From Lysobacter firmicutimachus (GTDB lineage Bacteria; Pseudomonadota; Gammaproteobacteria; Xanthomonadales; Xanthomonadaceae): DNA of 64,000 bases. Positions 7,727 through 18,499 of this stretch are shown piece by piece. Below the pieces are notes generated by a model. That model had not been told where the DNA came from. It saw nothing but the letters and a program-made list of their open reading frames with translations, and did no database searches. The stretch spans positions 4,968,001 to 5,032,000 of the forward strand of contig NZ_JBANDL010000002.1 in the NCBI RefSeq assembly GCF_037027445.1. Reading direction: 5' to 3'. Each line of letters opens with the position of its first letter. The stretch's first letter is position 1. A program made the position numbers and the translations under genes.

Positions 7727-8803
7727 ATGAACCAGCCCCTCGCCCCGCCCCGACCGCCCTTCCCCTTCGCCCGCTGGGCCCTGATCGCGCTCGCGGTCGG
7801 CGGCCTCGGCACCGCTTTCGCCTACGTCGCCGGCCCGCTCGACCCGCAGCGGCTGACGCCGCATCGCCTGGTCGACCGGTTGCAGGCCAACGGCGGCACG
7901 CATCCGGGCTATCGCCGCAATCACGCCAAGGGCGTGTGCGTGATCGGCCGCTTCGACAGCAGCGGCGCGGCGGCGCCCTACTCGCGCGCCGCGCTGTTCG
8001 CGGCCGGCGCGCGCACGCCGCTGGTCGGCCGCTTCGCCCTGCCCGGGGGCAACCCCTACGCGCCCGACGGCGGCGTGCCGATCCGCAGCTTCGCCCTGCG
8101 CCTGACCCAGGCCGACGGCCAACAGTGGCGGACCAGCATGAACAACATGCCGGTGTTTCCGGTGGCCACGCCGCAGGCTTTCTTCGAACAGCTGCAGGCC
8201 ACCGCGCCCGATCCGGCCACCGGCAAGCCCGATCCGGCCCGGCAGAAGGCGTTCTTCCAGGCGCACCCGGAAACCGCCGCGTTCCGCGCCTGGATCAAGG
8301 ACCAACGTCCGTCGGCCAGCTACGCGACCGAACCCTACTACGGCCTCAACGCGTTCTATTTCGTCGCCGCCGACGGCGCGCGTCACGCGGTGCGCTGGCA
8401 GGTCGAACCGGACAACGGCGCGGCCGCCGCGCCGCTGGGCGCCCAGGACGTCGACGCGCTCGCCGGCGAGCTCGAGCGCCGTCTGGCGCGAGGGCCGCTG
8501 CGCTGGCGCCTGTGGGCGACCTTGGCCGCGCCCGGCGATCCGATCGACGACGCCACCCGCCCCTGGCCCGCGCAACGCCAACGGATCGACGCCGGCACGG
8601 TGGTGATCGAACGCGCCCAGGACCAGGACAGCGGCGAATGCCGCGACATCAATTACGACCCGCTGGTGCTGCCCGACGGCATCGTCGCCTCGGCCGATCC
8701 GCTGCTGCCGGCGCGCTCGGCCGCCTATGCCGAGTCCTATCGCCGCCGCACCCTCGAGGAAGCGCGCGCCGGCGGCCGTCCGCCCAAGGAGAGCGCACGA
8801 TGA
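7727..8803 (+). CDS. catalase-family haem peroxidase (SrpA-like)
   Basis: A 358-residue protein with an N-terminal hydrophobic segment (residues 15-33) that is a membrane anchor or signal, followed by a minimal catalase fold. HPGYRRNHAKGVCVIGRF contains the distal His; EPYYGLNAFYF is the block near the distal pocket; RSAAYAESYRRR near the end has the RxxxY motif of the proximal haem Tyr. Family members of this short catalase class are peroxidases, often periplasmic, rather than true catalases. Its stop overlaps the next start (ATGA), indicating translational coupling to a cytochrome b561, which may supply electrons. An ECF-type promoter lies just upstream. Confidence 0.9.
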   Translation: MNQPLAPPRPPFPFARWALIALAVGGLGTAFAYVAGPLDPQRLTPHRLVDRLQANGGTHPGYRRNHAKGVCVIGRFDSSGAAAPYSRAALFAAGARTPLVGRFALPGGNPYAPDGGVPIRSFALRLTQADGQQWRTSMNNMPVFPVATPQAFFEQLQATAPDPATGKPDPARQKAFFQAHPETAAFRAWIKDQRPSASYATEPYYGLNAFYFVAADGARHAVRWQVEPDNGAAAAPLGAQDVDALAGELERRLARGPLRWRLWATLAAPGDPIDDATRPWPAQRQRIDAGTVVIERAQDQDSGECRDINYDPLVLPDGIVASADPLLPARSAAYAESYRRRTLEEARAGGRPPKESAR

Positions 8804-9372
8804 ACCGCGACGAGACGATGTTCTGGTGGCCGGCGCGCGTGCTGCACTGGCTGATGGCGATCATGATCCTGGCCATGCTGTTCGTCGGCGCGGGCATGGT
8901 GGCGAGCGTGTCGGAGCGGCACGCCTGGCTGTTGGCGCTGCACAAGCCGCTGGGGATCGCGATCCTGGCGCTGGCGGTGTTGCGCATGGCGCTGCGGCTG
9001 TGGCGCCGGCCACCGCCGTTGCCGCGCGAACTCGGCGCGGCGCAACGGCTGGCGGCGCAGGCTTCGCACTGGCTGCTGTACGCATTGATGCTGGCGATGC
9101 CGCTGATCGGCTGGGCGATGCTGTCGGCCGGCGGGTATCCGGTCGAGCTCGGCGGCGGCTGGCGGCTGCCGCCGATCGCGCCGTTCGACCCGAGCTGGTT
9201 CGCGACGCTGCGTTGGCTGCATCGGACTCTGGCCTATGCGCTGTTCGCGCTGGTGCTGCTGCACCTCGGCGCGGCCCTGCATCACGGGCTGATCCGACGC
9301 GACGGGGTGTTGCGCAGCATGTTGTGGCGACGCCGCGATGCCGTCGCGGCAGCCGAAGGCGATGCGGATTGA
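8800..9372 (+). CDS. cytochrome b561 family protein
   Basis: A 190-residue integral membrane protein with four predicted helices. Histidines suited to bind two haems b occur in VLHWLMA, LALHKPLG, QASHWLLY and LHHGLI. The family moves electrons across the inner membrane from quinol. The start overlaps the catalase stop by 4 bp, so the two proteins are made together; a membrane electron route to the catalase-like peroxidase is a reasonable inference. The length is typical. Confidence 0.92.
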   Translation: MNRDETMFWWPARVLHWLMAIMILAMLFVGAGMVASVSERHAWLLALHKPLGIAILALAVLRMALRLWRRPPPLPRELGAAQRLAAQASHWLLYALMLAMPLIGWAMLSAGGYPVELGGGWRLPPIAPFDPSWFATLRWLHRTLAYALFALVLLHLGAALHHGLIRRDGVLRSMLWRRRDAVAAAEGDAD

Positions 9373-9454
9373 AAGATCGCGCTCGCGCAGCGCGGGACGC
9401 TCCCGCGAGCCTGCGTTCGCGAACCGCGCCGGCCTCGTCGCTGCGGTTTCGCGG

Positions 9455-9476
9455 CCGCGGCTTGCGCCGTTCCTAC
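9455..9476. repeat. degenerate REP
   Basis: CCGCGGCTTGCGCCGTTCCTAC lies between cytochrome b561 and the monooxygenase gene, two convergent genes. It differs from the best copies by GTTCC for GCTCC. Confidence 0.65.
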
Positions 9477-9528
9477 CCCGGTGCCGGTGCGTTCGCCGGC
9501 ATCGGCAACCACACGCTGCGCACCGGCG

Positions 9529-9831
9529 TTAACCGGCCGGCGCCCACCCATGGCCGCCGACCGGTTCGGTTTCGACGTGCGAATCGAAGCCGGCGATCAG
9601 CGGCCGGGCCCGGGCGATCGCCGCCTGCACCTGCGGCAGCGCCAACGAGGCGCGGTGGCTGTCGGCGCTGTCCCAGACTTCGGTGATCCAGATCGCGTCG
9701 GCGTCCTTGGGATCGCGCGCGACGACGTAGCTGAGGCAGCCCGGCATCGCCTCGATGCCGTCGAGCAGGATCGCCGTCAGCGCATCGCGCTGGCCGGCGA
9801 CGGCGGTCATTTTTCCGATCAGTCCGTACAT
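9529..9831 (-). CDS. antibiotic biosynthesis monooxygenase (ABM) domain protein
   Basis: A 100-residue single-domain protein (MYGLIGKMTAVAGQRDAL, then YVVARDPKDADAIWITEVWDS). This is the dimeric ferredoxin-like ABM fold, whose members include quinol monooxygenases of the YgiN type and haem-degrading enzymes. The conserved pattern of a beta strand before D/E-VW-D is present. The substrate cannot be assigned. It stands alone, convergent with cytochrome b561. Confidence 0.88.
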   Translation of the reverse strand: MYGLIGKMTAVAGQRDALTAILLDGIEAMPGCLSYVVARDPKDADAIWITEVWDSADSHRASLALPQVQAAIARARPLIAGFDSHVETEPVGGHGWAPAG

Positions 9832-10066
9832 GGCGGGAGCATCCGAAGAGGTAGGGGCGACGCCGGCGGCGTGCGCCGGTCGTGGCGGTGCGGCGGAAGC
9901 GTTATCTGCGGGCCGGTCGCGGCAACCGAAGCGGACGCGCGCGGCGTGGGCCGGGGCCGCCGCGACTGTCGCGCCGAACTGTAGCGCCGAACCGAGGACA
10001 GATCGCGGACAAGCCCGGCGCGTCGGGAGACGGCGACCCGCGGCAGGTCGCCATGCCGGGCGCCGT

Positions 10067-12001
10067 TCACTTCGGCGCGAAGATCTTGCCCAGGCGATCC
10101 GGCGTACCGGGGACGCGCTCCAGCCGCGGGTACTTCAGGCCTTCGCGGTAATCGATCCGCACCGTGCGCACCACATCGGCGTTCTTGACGATCAACTCGA
10201 TCGGCTTGCCGTCCTTGGCCGCGGTCACCGCGTCCTTGAGCCGTTCGCCGTTGGCGGCATAGCCGTTGACCGCGAGCAGGTGGCTGCCCGGAGCGATGCC
10301 GGCATTGAACGCCGGCCCGTCCCAGCGCACCGAGACCACGTTGGCGTCGCTGTTGGCCACGCTCATGCCCAGCGAATAAGTCAGGTCGGTCGCCTTGCGT
10401 TCGCCCTCGGCGAGCTTCTGGTACTCGCTCGGGGTGTCGGCGAAACTCAGTTTCCAGCCGCTCGCGGCCAGGCCGTCGAGCGGCGGCGCATGGGCGTCCA
10501 GGCGCGCGCGCAGGAAGCCGGCCCAATCGAACGCGACGACGCCGTTCAAGGCCGCGACCACGTCCTCGAACGCGTACGGCCGGACCCGGTAGTCGCCGTC
10601 CTCGCCGCCGAAAAAGGCGCGCGCGAAATCGTCGAGAGAACGCTTGTCGCCGCTGAGTTCGCGCAGCTTGGCGTCGACCGCGAGCCAGACCAGTTGGCCG
10701 CCGCTGTAGTAGTCCTCGCTGAGCTGGTAACTGCCGTAGGGCTTGGGCCGGCGCTGGGCGATCACCGGGTCGTAGGTGGTGTCCTGCAGCGAGCGCCAGG
10801 CCAGGCCAGGCCGATCGTGCGCGTAGCGCGCCACCACCTGGGCCAGCGCGTCGCGGGCGAACTCCTGCTTCCACAGGCCCGAGCGCGCGGCGAGCACATA
10901 GCCCCAGTACTGGGTCTGGCCTTCGTAGACCCACAGCAGCTCGTCGTTCAAGGGCTGGTTGAAGTTGTCGACCACCAGCCCGGCCGGGCGCCGCGACTTG
11001 CCGTTCCAGGCGTGGACGAATTCGTGCGCGAGCAAGTCGCGGCCGGTCGCACTGCCGCCATCCCAACCGGTGAAATAGTCGGTGTCGACGCCGTTCTCGC
11101 TGGAGCGGTGGTGCTCCAGGCCGATGCCGCTGAGCTGGCCCGACAACGACAACAGGAAATCGTAGCGATCGTAGGGCTGCGAACCGAACAGACGCCCGGC
11201 CTGCACCACCAGCTCGCGATGCGGCTTGAGCTGTTCGGGTTTGGCTTCCAGATACTTGGCCGCGTCGGCGACCACGTTGAGCCGCACCGGAATCTTGGCC
11301 CCCGGCGCCAGATCGAACTGCTTGAAATGGCGGCCGGCGAACACCGGCGAATCCAGCAGGGTATGCAGCGGTACCGTGCGGTAGCGCAGGCGGTCGCCGT
11401 CGCGCGCTTCCAGCTCGAGCGCGGTGCCGGCCTGCCAGCCGGCCGGCAGGGTCAGGCTCGGCGCGACCTCGATCGTGCGCGCCGGCACGCCGGCCGGGTA
11501 CAGCGCGACCTGGTTCCACTGCAGGTTGAGCACGTCCGGCGTCATCACCACTCGGCCCTGGTTGCCGGCGGTCGGGGTCAGCACGTCGAAGCTCAACTCC
11601 AGCTCGTTCACGCCCTCGGGCACGACCAGCTTGAACGCGTACACGTCGAGCGGATCGCGCTGCCAGGCGATGGCCTGGCCGTTGCCGCGGATGCGCAGGC
11701 CGGCCAGCTTCTCGATCGGCCCGGTCGGCGAATGGTTGCCTTGGATCCATTGCGGATACAGCAGGGTCAGCGCGCCCGCCCGTACCGAAATGCGCTGGCG
11801 CGCGTGCAGCACGCGCCGCGACAGGTCGCTGGCGTCGACGTCCAGGCGCATGACGTCGGCAGCGGCCGCCGCCGTCGACGGCGCAGTTTGCGCGGCGGTC
11901 GGGAACGGAACCGGGGCGAGGGCCGAGGCGATCAACAGCGGCAAGGCGGCGGCGGCGAGTCGGGGCATGGCGAGTCCGGTGGCACGAAGACGATCCCGCA
12001 T
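10067..12001 (-). CDS. M61 family metallopeptidase (glycyl-aminopeptidase-like) with PDZ domain
   Basis: A secreted zinc peptidase of about 644 residues. The signal peptide lies in MPRLAAAALPLLIASALA with AxA-type cleavage after TAAQ. The catalytic motif HEFVHAW is near residue 326 and the third ligand Glu is in WVYEGQTQYW downstream. A C-terminal PDZ domain includes GPAFNAGIAPGSHLLAVNG. These match the M61 family, which cleaves N-terminal Gly or Ala. The start is uncertain: ATG at 12010, 12001 and 11968 are in frame and all keep the signal peptide. The gene is single. Confidence 0.9.
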   Translation of the reverse strand: MRDRLRATGLAMPRLAAAALPLLIASALAPVPFPTAAQTAPSTAAAAADVMRLDVDASDLSRRVLHARQRISVRAGALTLLYPQWIQGNHSPTGPIEKLAGLRIRGNGQAIAWQRDPLDVYAFKLVVPEGVNELELSFDVLTPTAGNQGRVVMTPDVLNLQWNQVALYPAGVPARTIEVAPSLTLPAGWQAGTALELEARDGDRLRYRTVPLHTLLDSPVFAGRHFKQFDLAPGAKIPVRLNVVADAAKYLEAKPEQLKPHRELVVQAGRLFGSQPYDRYDFLLSLSGQLSGIGLEHHRSSENGVDTDYFTGWDGGSATGRDLLAHEFVHAWNGKSRRPAGLVVDNFNQPLNDELLWVYEGQTQYWGYVLAARSGLWKQEFARDALAQVVARYAHDRPGLAWRSLQDTTYDPVIAQRRPKPYGSYQLSEDYYSGGQLVWLAVDAKLRELSGDKRSLDDFARAFFGGEDGDYRVRPYAFEDVVAALNGVVAFDWAGFLRARLDAHAPPLDGLAASGWKLSFADTPSEYQKLAEGERKATDLTYSLGMSVANSDANVVSVRWDGPAFNAGIAPGSHLLAVNGYAANGERLKDAVTAAKDGKPIELIVKNADVVRTVRIDYREGLKYPRLERVPGTPDRLGKIFAPK

Positions 12002-12118
12002 CCTACCCATCGCACCCGCCCTGCCCCCTGCCATTCGGCATGACCGCGCCGACCGGGCCGTGCTTGGCCCGATCGCGCACACGGCATGCGCAACGAGGGC
12101 GCAAGGCGAGCCTCCTGC

Positions 12119-12276
12119 GGTCGTGCCCGCGAAGGCGGGACATCGAGACTTCATCCCAGCATGGCGCTGAAGTCTCTGGATGCCCTGTCTGCGCCGGCAT
12201 GACGGGTTCGCCGCGATGCGATCAAGCCCATCCAGCGTCGATCCCGCGAAGGCGGGAGCCCAGCGGTCATTCCGGC
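12119..12276. repeat. intergenic repeat with CCCGCGAAGGCGGGA hairpins
   Basis: The gap between the peptidase and flavoprotein genes holds two copies of CCCGCGAAGGCGGGA (12126 and 12243), AGACTTCA paired with TGAAGTCT (about 12147-12175), and CATGACGGG. This is the make-up of a widely dispersed class of short intergenic repeats in high-GC proteobacteria that fold into long hairpins. No coding sequence is supported in 12011-12363. Confidence 0.7.
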
Positions 12277-12363
12277 CGGACGCTCCGATCTGCGGAGCCG
12301 GGCGAACTGGAAGGGCCCGGCGGCAGCGCCGCCGGCGACGCCCGCTCGAGCCTGGGCGCGGCC

Positions 12364-14055
12364 TCAGCCGCGCGCCACTCCCGCCAGAATGCTCAACGCC
12401 ACCGCTTCGGCGGTCTTGATCCCGTCCACCGCCGCCGACAGGATGCCGCCGGCGTAGCCCGCGCCTTCGCCGGCCGGGAACAGGCCGCGGGTATTGAGGC
12501 TGTGGCCGTCGGGGCCGCGGGCGATGCGCACCGGCGAGGACGTGCGCGTTTCGACGCCGGTCAACATCGCATCGGGCATCGCGAAGCCCTTGATCTGCTT
12601 GTCGAACGCCGGCAGCGCTTCGCGGATCGCCGCGATCGCGTACTCGGGCAGCGAGTTGCCCAGGTCGGTCAGGCGCACGCCCGGCGTGTACGACGGCTGC
12701 ACCGCGCCGAGCGCGGTGGAGGGCCGGCCGGCGAGAAAGTCGCCGACGGTCTGCCCCGGCGCTTCGTATTCGCCGCCGCCCAGGGCGAAGGCCTGCGCCT
12801 CCCAATGCCGCTGCAGGGCGATGCCGGCCAGCGGGCTGCCGCCTGGGTCGGCGGTGTCGTCGTAGGCGCGATAGTCCTCGGGCGTGATCCCGACCACGAT
12901 CGCCGCATTGGCGTTGCGTTCGTTGCGCGAGTATTGGCTCATGCCGTTGGTGACCACCCGCCCGGGCTCGCTCGCGGCCGCGACCACGGTCCCGCCGGGG
13001 CACATGCAGAAGCTGTACACCGAGCGGCCGTTGCGGCAGTGATGGACCAGCTTGTAGTCGGCCGCGCCGAGGATCTCGTGGCCGGCCTGCGGCCCGAAGC
13101 GGGCGCGATCGATCAGCGATTGCGGGTGCTCGATGCGGAATCCGATCGAGAACGGCTTGGCCTCCATGTACACGCCGCGCGCGTGCAGCATGGCGAAGGT
13201 ATCGCGCGCGCTGTGGCCGAGCGCGAACACCACGTGGTCGGCGCGCAGTTGCGTGCCGTCGGCGAGCTGCACCCCACGCAGTTGCCCGTCTTCGATCAGC
13301 ACGTCGTCGACCCGCTGCGAGAAGCGGATCTCGCCGCCGAGCGATTGGATGGTCTCGCGCATGTTCTCGACCATCGACACCAGGCGGAAGGTGCCGATGT
13401 GCGGCTTGCTGACGTAGAGGATTTCCTCCGGCGCGCCGGCCTTGACGAACTCGGTCAGCACCTTGCGGCCGTGGTGCTGCTTGTCGCTGATCTGGCTGTA
13501 GAGCTTGCCGTCGGAAAAGGTGCCGGCGCCGCCTTCGCCGAACTGCACGTTCGACTCCGGGTTGAGCACGCGCTTGCGCCACAGGCCGAAGGTGTCGACG
13601 GTGCGCTCGCGCACCGCCTTGCCGCGTTCCAGGATGATCGGGCGGAAGCCCATCTGCGCCAGCACCAGGCCGGCGAACAGGCCGCAGGGGCCCATGCCGA
13701 TCACGATCGGCCGCAGCGGCAGCGAGGCCGGCGCGCGGGCGACGAACTTGTATTCGGTGTCGGGCGTCGGCAGGACCTTGACCTTGTCGGCGCCGGCCGC
13801 GCCTTGGCGCGGGCCTGGGGACGGCCCGGCCGCGGCGGCGTGTTCGCGCTGCAGGATCTCGGCCTCGCGCGGCGTATCGACGTCGATCGAGTAGATCAGC
13901 TCGATGCCGCCGCGCTTGCGCGCGTCGTAGCTGCGCTTGGCGACGGTGTAGCCGCTCAGTTCGGCCGCGGCGATGCCCAGGCGGGCGAGGATGGCGTCGG
14001 TGAGCGCGCTGGTCGGATGGTCCAGCGGCAGTCGGAGGTCGGTGAGTCGAAGCAT
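12364..14055 (-). CDS. FAD-dependent oxidoreductase (COG2509 family)
   Basis: A 563-residue flavoprotein. An N-terminal region of about 110 residues is followed by a dinucleotide-binding motif (VIGMGPCGLFAGLVLAQMG, near residue 118) and by VQFGEGGAGTFSDGKL, a strong signature of this uncharacterised family. A C-terminal NTRGLFPAGEGAGYAGGI block binds FAD. Members are annotated as uncharacterised FAD-dependent dehydrogenases of the cytoplasm; the substrate is unknown. The start ATG at 14053-14055 is preceded at short distance by TAGAAT on the - strand, so a very short leader is possible. Divergent from opgD. Confidence 0.92.
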   Translation of the reverse strand: MLRLTDLRLPLDHPTSALTDAILARLGIAAAELSGYTVAKRSYDARKRGGIELIYSIDVDTPREAEILQREHAAAAGPSPGPRQGAAGADKVKVLPTPDTEYKFVARAPASLPLRPIVIGMGPCGLFAGLVLAQMGFRPIILERGKAVRERTVDTFGLWRKRVLNPESNVQFGEGGAGTFSDGKLYSQISDKQHHGRKVLTEFVKAGAPEEILYVSKPHIGTFRLVSMVENMRETIQSLGGEIRFSQRVDDVLIEDGQLRGVQLADGTQLRADHVVFALGHSARDTFAMLHARGVYMEAKPFSIGFRIEHPQSLIDRARFGPQAGHEILGAADYKLVHHCRNGRSVYSFCMCPGGTVVAAASEPGRVVTNGMSQYSRNERNANAAIVVGITPEDYRAYDDTADPGGSPLAGIALQRHWEAQAFALGGGEYEAPGQTVGDFLAGRPSTALGAVQPSYTPGVRLTDLGNSLPEYAIAAIREALPAFDKQIKGFAMPDAMLTGVETRTSSPVRIARGPDGHSLNTRGLFPAGEGAGYAGGILSAAVDGIKTAEAVALSILAGVARG

Positions 14056-14363
14056 GGCGATATTCTAGAGGCTTCGGTCGCGAGCGGTTTTTGCCGCGGC
14101 GCGGGACCCGGTTTTCGCGGCGCCGGGCGGCCGCCCCGGCCCTCTTGGCGTCGCACGTCCTGCGATCGCCGACGCGGAGCGTGCGCCGGAAGCGATCGTC
14201 GGAGCGGTCGCAAGCCATCGACGTCCCTGCCCCCTTCGCGCAAGAACGGCCGGCCCTTCAAGCCCATTGGCTCGGGATGCCCCGCTCTCAACGCCCGCAT
14301 AACCATCGCCGCAGCGGGATTGGCTAGCATGCTGCGTCCCGTTGCCACGACGTCGCCTGCCCC
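14056..14363. other. divergent intergenic region, flavoprotein / opgD
   Basis: This 308-bp gap contains the promoters of two divergent genes. TAGAAT lies on the - strand about 10 bp before the flavoprotein ATG, and TAGCAT (14325-14330) lies on the + strand ahead of opgD. Neither has a clear -35 partner. Nothing else is recognised. Confidence 0.4.
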
Positions 14364-15953
14364 ATGATCCGACGCCAGTTCCTCAAGCGCGCCGCCGGCG
14401 CTCTCGCCGCCGCCGGCCTGCCGCTGCCCCTGTTGGCCTTCGCTGCGCCCTCGGCCCGGCTGGGTCCGCCGCAACCGTTCGATTTCGCCGCGCTCAAGGG
14501 CCAGGCCCGGGCCCTGGCCGAGCGCGCTTACGTCGCCCGCAACGCGACCCTGCCGGCGCCGGTGGCGGCGATGGACTGGGACCAGTACCAGTCGATCCGC
14601 TTCCAGCGCGACCATGCCTTGTGGGGCGCGGACGACGGCAAGTTCCTGGCCCAGTTCTTCCACCTCGGCCTGTTCTTCAAGTCGGCGGTGCGCATGTACG
14701 AAGTCGCCGACGGCCAGGCGCGCGAGATCGGCTACGACCCGACGATGTTCGATCGCCGCCGCAGCGGCCTGGACGGCAAGCCGCTGCCGGCCGACCTGGG
14801 CTTCGCCGGCTTCCGCCTCAACACCCGTCGCGACCCGGACCGCGATTTCGCCGCCTTCCTCGGCGCCAGCTATTTCCGCGCGGTCGGCGGCGAAGGCCAG
14901 TACGGCCAGTCCGCGCGCGGGCTGGCGATCGACACCGGCACCGGCCGGCCCGAGGAATTCCCGGACTTCACCGCGTTCTGGCTGGAGCGCCCCGCCCCGG
15001 GCTCGGACACGCTGATCGTCTACGCCCTGCTCGACTCGCCCAGCATCGCCGGCGCCTATCGCTTCGCGATCACCCCGGGCGAGGTGTTGCTGATGGACAT
15101 CGACTGCGCGCTGTATCCGCGCAAGACCATCGAGCGCATGGGCCTGGGCCCGTGCACCAGCATGTACCAGGTCGGCGAGAACGACCGCCGCATGGACTGG
15201 GACTGGCGTCCGGAAATCCACGACACCGACGGCCTGGCGATGTGGACCGGCCGCGGCGAGTGGATCTGGCGGCCGCTGTGCAATCCCGAGCGACTGCGCT
15301 TCAACATGTTCGCCGACGAAAACCCGCGCGGTTTCGGCCTGCTGCAGCGCGACCGCAACTTCGATCATTACCAGGACGACGGCGTGTTCTACGAGAAGCG
15401 CCCCTGCCTGTGGGTCGAGCCCAAGCAGGCTTGGGGCGCCGGGTCGGTGCAGTTGGTCGAGATCCCGACCGTCGACGAATCCTTCGACAACATCGTCGCG
15501 TTCTGGAACCCGCGCGAGAAGCCGCAGCCTGGGCAGGAACTGCTGTACGGCTATCGCCTGTACTGGGGCGCGCAACCGCCGGCGACGCCGCCCCTGGCGC
15601 GCTGCGTCGCCACCCGCACCGGTCTGGGCGGGCGCATCGGCTTCAAGCGCGATTACTTTTCCTGGCGCTTCGCGGTCGACTTCGCCGGCGGCCGCCTGGC
15701 CGAGTTGGCCAAGCGCAACGCCAGCGTCGAACCGGTGGTGCAGATCGGCCGCGGCGGCCGACTGGAAACGGTGTCGTGCCGGCCCCTGCACGAGATCGGC
15801 GGCTACCGGGCGATGTTCGATGCGGTGCCGCCGGACGACTCGACCGAGCAGATCGATCTGCGCCTGTTCCTGCGCGACGCCAGCGGGGCGCTGAGCGAGA
15901 CCTGGCTGTATCAGTGGTCGCCGCCGAGCAAGAGCGAGCGGCGCTTGTACTGA
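14364..15953 (+). CDS. opgD: glucan biosynthesis protein D, periplasmic
   Basis: A 529-residue member of the OpgG/OpgD family that works in the periplasm on the backbone of osmoregulated periplasmic glucans. The N-terminus MIRRQFLKRAAGALAAAG is a Tat signal (RRxFLK), as known for OpgD. The mature part contains FDFAALKGQARALAERAY, then GYDPTMFD, ASYFRAVGGEGQYGQSARGLAIDT and GRGEWIWRPLCNP, all typical of this family. The length is normal. It is monocistronic and convergent with mnmG, with a GC-rich hairpin after the stop. Confidence 0.95.
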   Translation: MIRRQFLKRAAGALAAAGLPLPLLAFAAPSARLGPPQPFDFAALKGQARALAERAYVARNATLPAPVAAMDWDQYQSIRFQRDHALWGADDGKFLAQFFHLGLFFKSAVRMYEVADGQAREIGYDPTMFDRRRSGLDGKPLPADLGFAGFRLNTRRDPDRDFAAFLGASYFRAVGGEGQYGQSARGLAIDTGTGRPEEFPDFTAFWLERPAPGSDTLIVYALLDSPSIAGAYRFAITPGEVLLMDIDCALYPRKTIERMGLGPCTSMYQVGENDRRMDWDWRPEIHDTDGLAMWTGRGEWIWRPLCNPERLRFNMFADENPRGFGLLQRDRNFDHYQDDGVFYEKRPCLWVEPKQAWGAGSVQLVEIPTVDESFDNIVAFWNPREKPQPGQELLYGYRLYWGAQPPATPPLARCVATRTGLGGRIGFKRDYFSWRFAVDFAGGRLAELAKRNASVEPVVQIGRGGRLETVSCRPLHEIGGYRAMFDAVPPDDSTEQIDLRLFLRDASGALSETWLYQWSPPSKSERRLY

Positions 15954-15986
15954 GGCCGGGAACGCGCAGCACGAGCAGGAACGAAT

Positions 15987-16005
15987 CCCCCGTCTTCAAC
16001 GGGGG
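15987..16005. terminator. short GC hairpin after opgD
   Basis: CCCCCGT and ACGGGGG form a 7-bp stem with a 5-nt loop, 34 bp after the opgD stop. There is no U-tract, so termination is possible but not secure. Confidence 0.4.
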
Positions 16006-16380
16006 GAAGTGCAACGCCAAGCATCGTCGCTCGTGCAGACATGCCGCGGCACGGCGACGCCGACGTTGGCAGCGCGTTGCGTTGTCCGTCAGCCGCTGGC
16101 CTGGGCGCTTGGTTGCCGTTGGCGGTCGACGATCGGTGCTTGGCCGCGAGCGACCGGCCGTTGGCTGTTAGCCATACTGTTTCGCCTCTTCGACGAAGCG
16201 CGCCAGTTCGCCCTTTGAAAAAAGCGGCTGGCGCTCGCGCTGGCCCGGCATGCGGACGCACGGCCTGCGCTGGGGGATTTGCCTGAGTCGCGCAACGCGG
16301 CGAACCCGCAGCAGCGAAGCCCTCGCCAAGCCCGGCTCCGCTTCAACCAATCCCCAATCCCGGCTCCCTAATCCCCGCCC
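16006..16380. other. non-coding gap between opgD and mnmG
   Basis: This gap of roughly 375 bp has no supported gene. Its right end (about 16346-16378) is a pyrimidine-rich tract with repeated AATCCC units (CCAATCCCCAATCCCGG, CCCTAATCCCC), a motif I associate with intergenic DNA of xanthomonads. Short open frames here show no protein character. Confidence 0.5.
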
Positions 16381-18270
<1,890 letters not shown>

Positions 18271-18319
18271 CGCATCGTCGTCGTGGCTGCGGTCGTCGCC
18301 CGCGGACGACCCGGTCGCA

Positions 18320-18325
18320 ATTTTA
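18320..18325 (-). promoter_or_regulatory. candidate -10 element of mnmG
   Basis: TAAAAT on the - strand lies 50 bp before the mnmG start in GC-rich surroundings. No good -35 box is seen 16-18 bp upstream, so this is tentative. Confidence 0.4.
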
Positions 18326-18358
18326 GGCCAGGCGCGCGGCCCGGGGCTTCACCCAGAG

Positions 18359-18376
18359 TTGGCACACTTCATGCTT
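18359..18376 (+). promoter_or_regulatory. sigma-54 type promoter of a small RNA
   Basis: TTGGCACACTTCATGCTT matches the -24/-12 consensus (TTGGCAC-N5-TTGCT) at all but one conserved position, with GG (18361-18362) and GC (18373-18374) exactly 10 bp apart. Transcription would start near 18386. Confidence 0.65.
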
Positions 18377-18385
18377 GGGATAGAA

Positions 18386-18499
18386 GTGCACCTTGCGGGG
18401 CAGGCGCTAGACGCCGGCTGGAATTGGAACAGGGGCTGGCCAAGCGCTCGCGGGGGAAGCCGGGGGGCCGAATGTCGGGGGACATTCGGCCCCTTTTTT
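18386..18499 (+). ncRNA. candidate sigma-54-dependent small RNA
   Basis: About 114 nt lie between a near-consensus sigma-54 promoter and a near-perfect intrinsic terminator, with no supported reading frame. The predicted RNA begins GTGCACCTTGCGGGGC, contains two spaced GGA motifs (TGGAATTGGAACAGGGGC) that could be in loops, and ends in a 13-bp terminator stem with a GGGG loop. The one open frame that crosses it starts before the predicted transcript and reads through the terminator. GGA motifs are what CsrA/RsmA proteins bind, but two or three is few, so that role is only a possibility. It is divergent from mnmG. I cannot name a known RNA family. Confidence 0.6.
18464..18499 (+). terminator. 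intrinsic terminator of the small RNA
   Basis: GGGGCCGAATGTC (18464-18476) pairs perfectly with GACATTCGGCCCC (18481-18493) around a GGGG loop and is followed by six T. There is no protein gene upstream on this strand for it to serve. Confidence 0.92.

Noticed and set aside
14320..14337. TTGGCTAGCATGCTGC before opgD as a sigma-54 promoter
   Set aside because: The -24 half lacks the CAC and the start would leave only about 17 nt before the ATG; a -10-like TAGCAT in the same place explains it equally well.
12040..14367. Long + strand frame opposite the FAD oxidoreductase
   Set aside because: It is the shadow of a well-conserved flavoprotein; its translation shows only the reverse-frame A/G/R/H bias of GC-rich genes.
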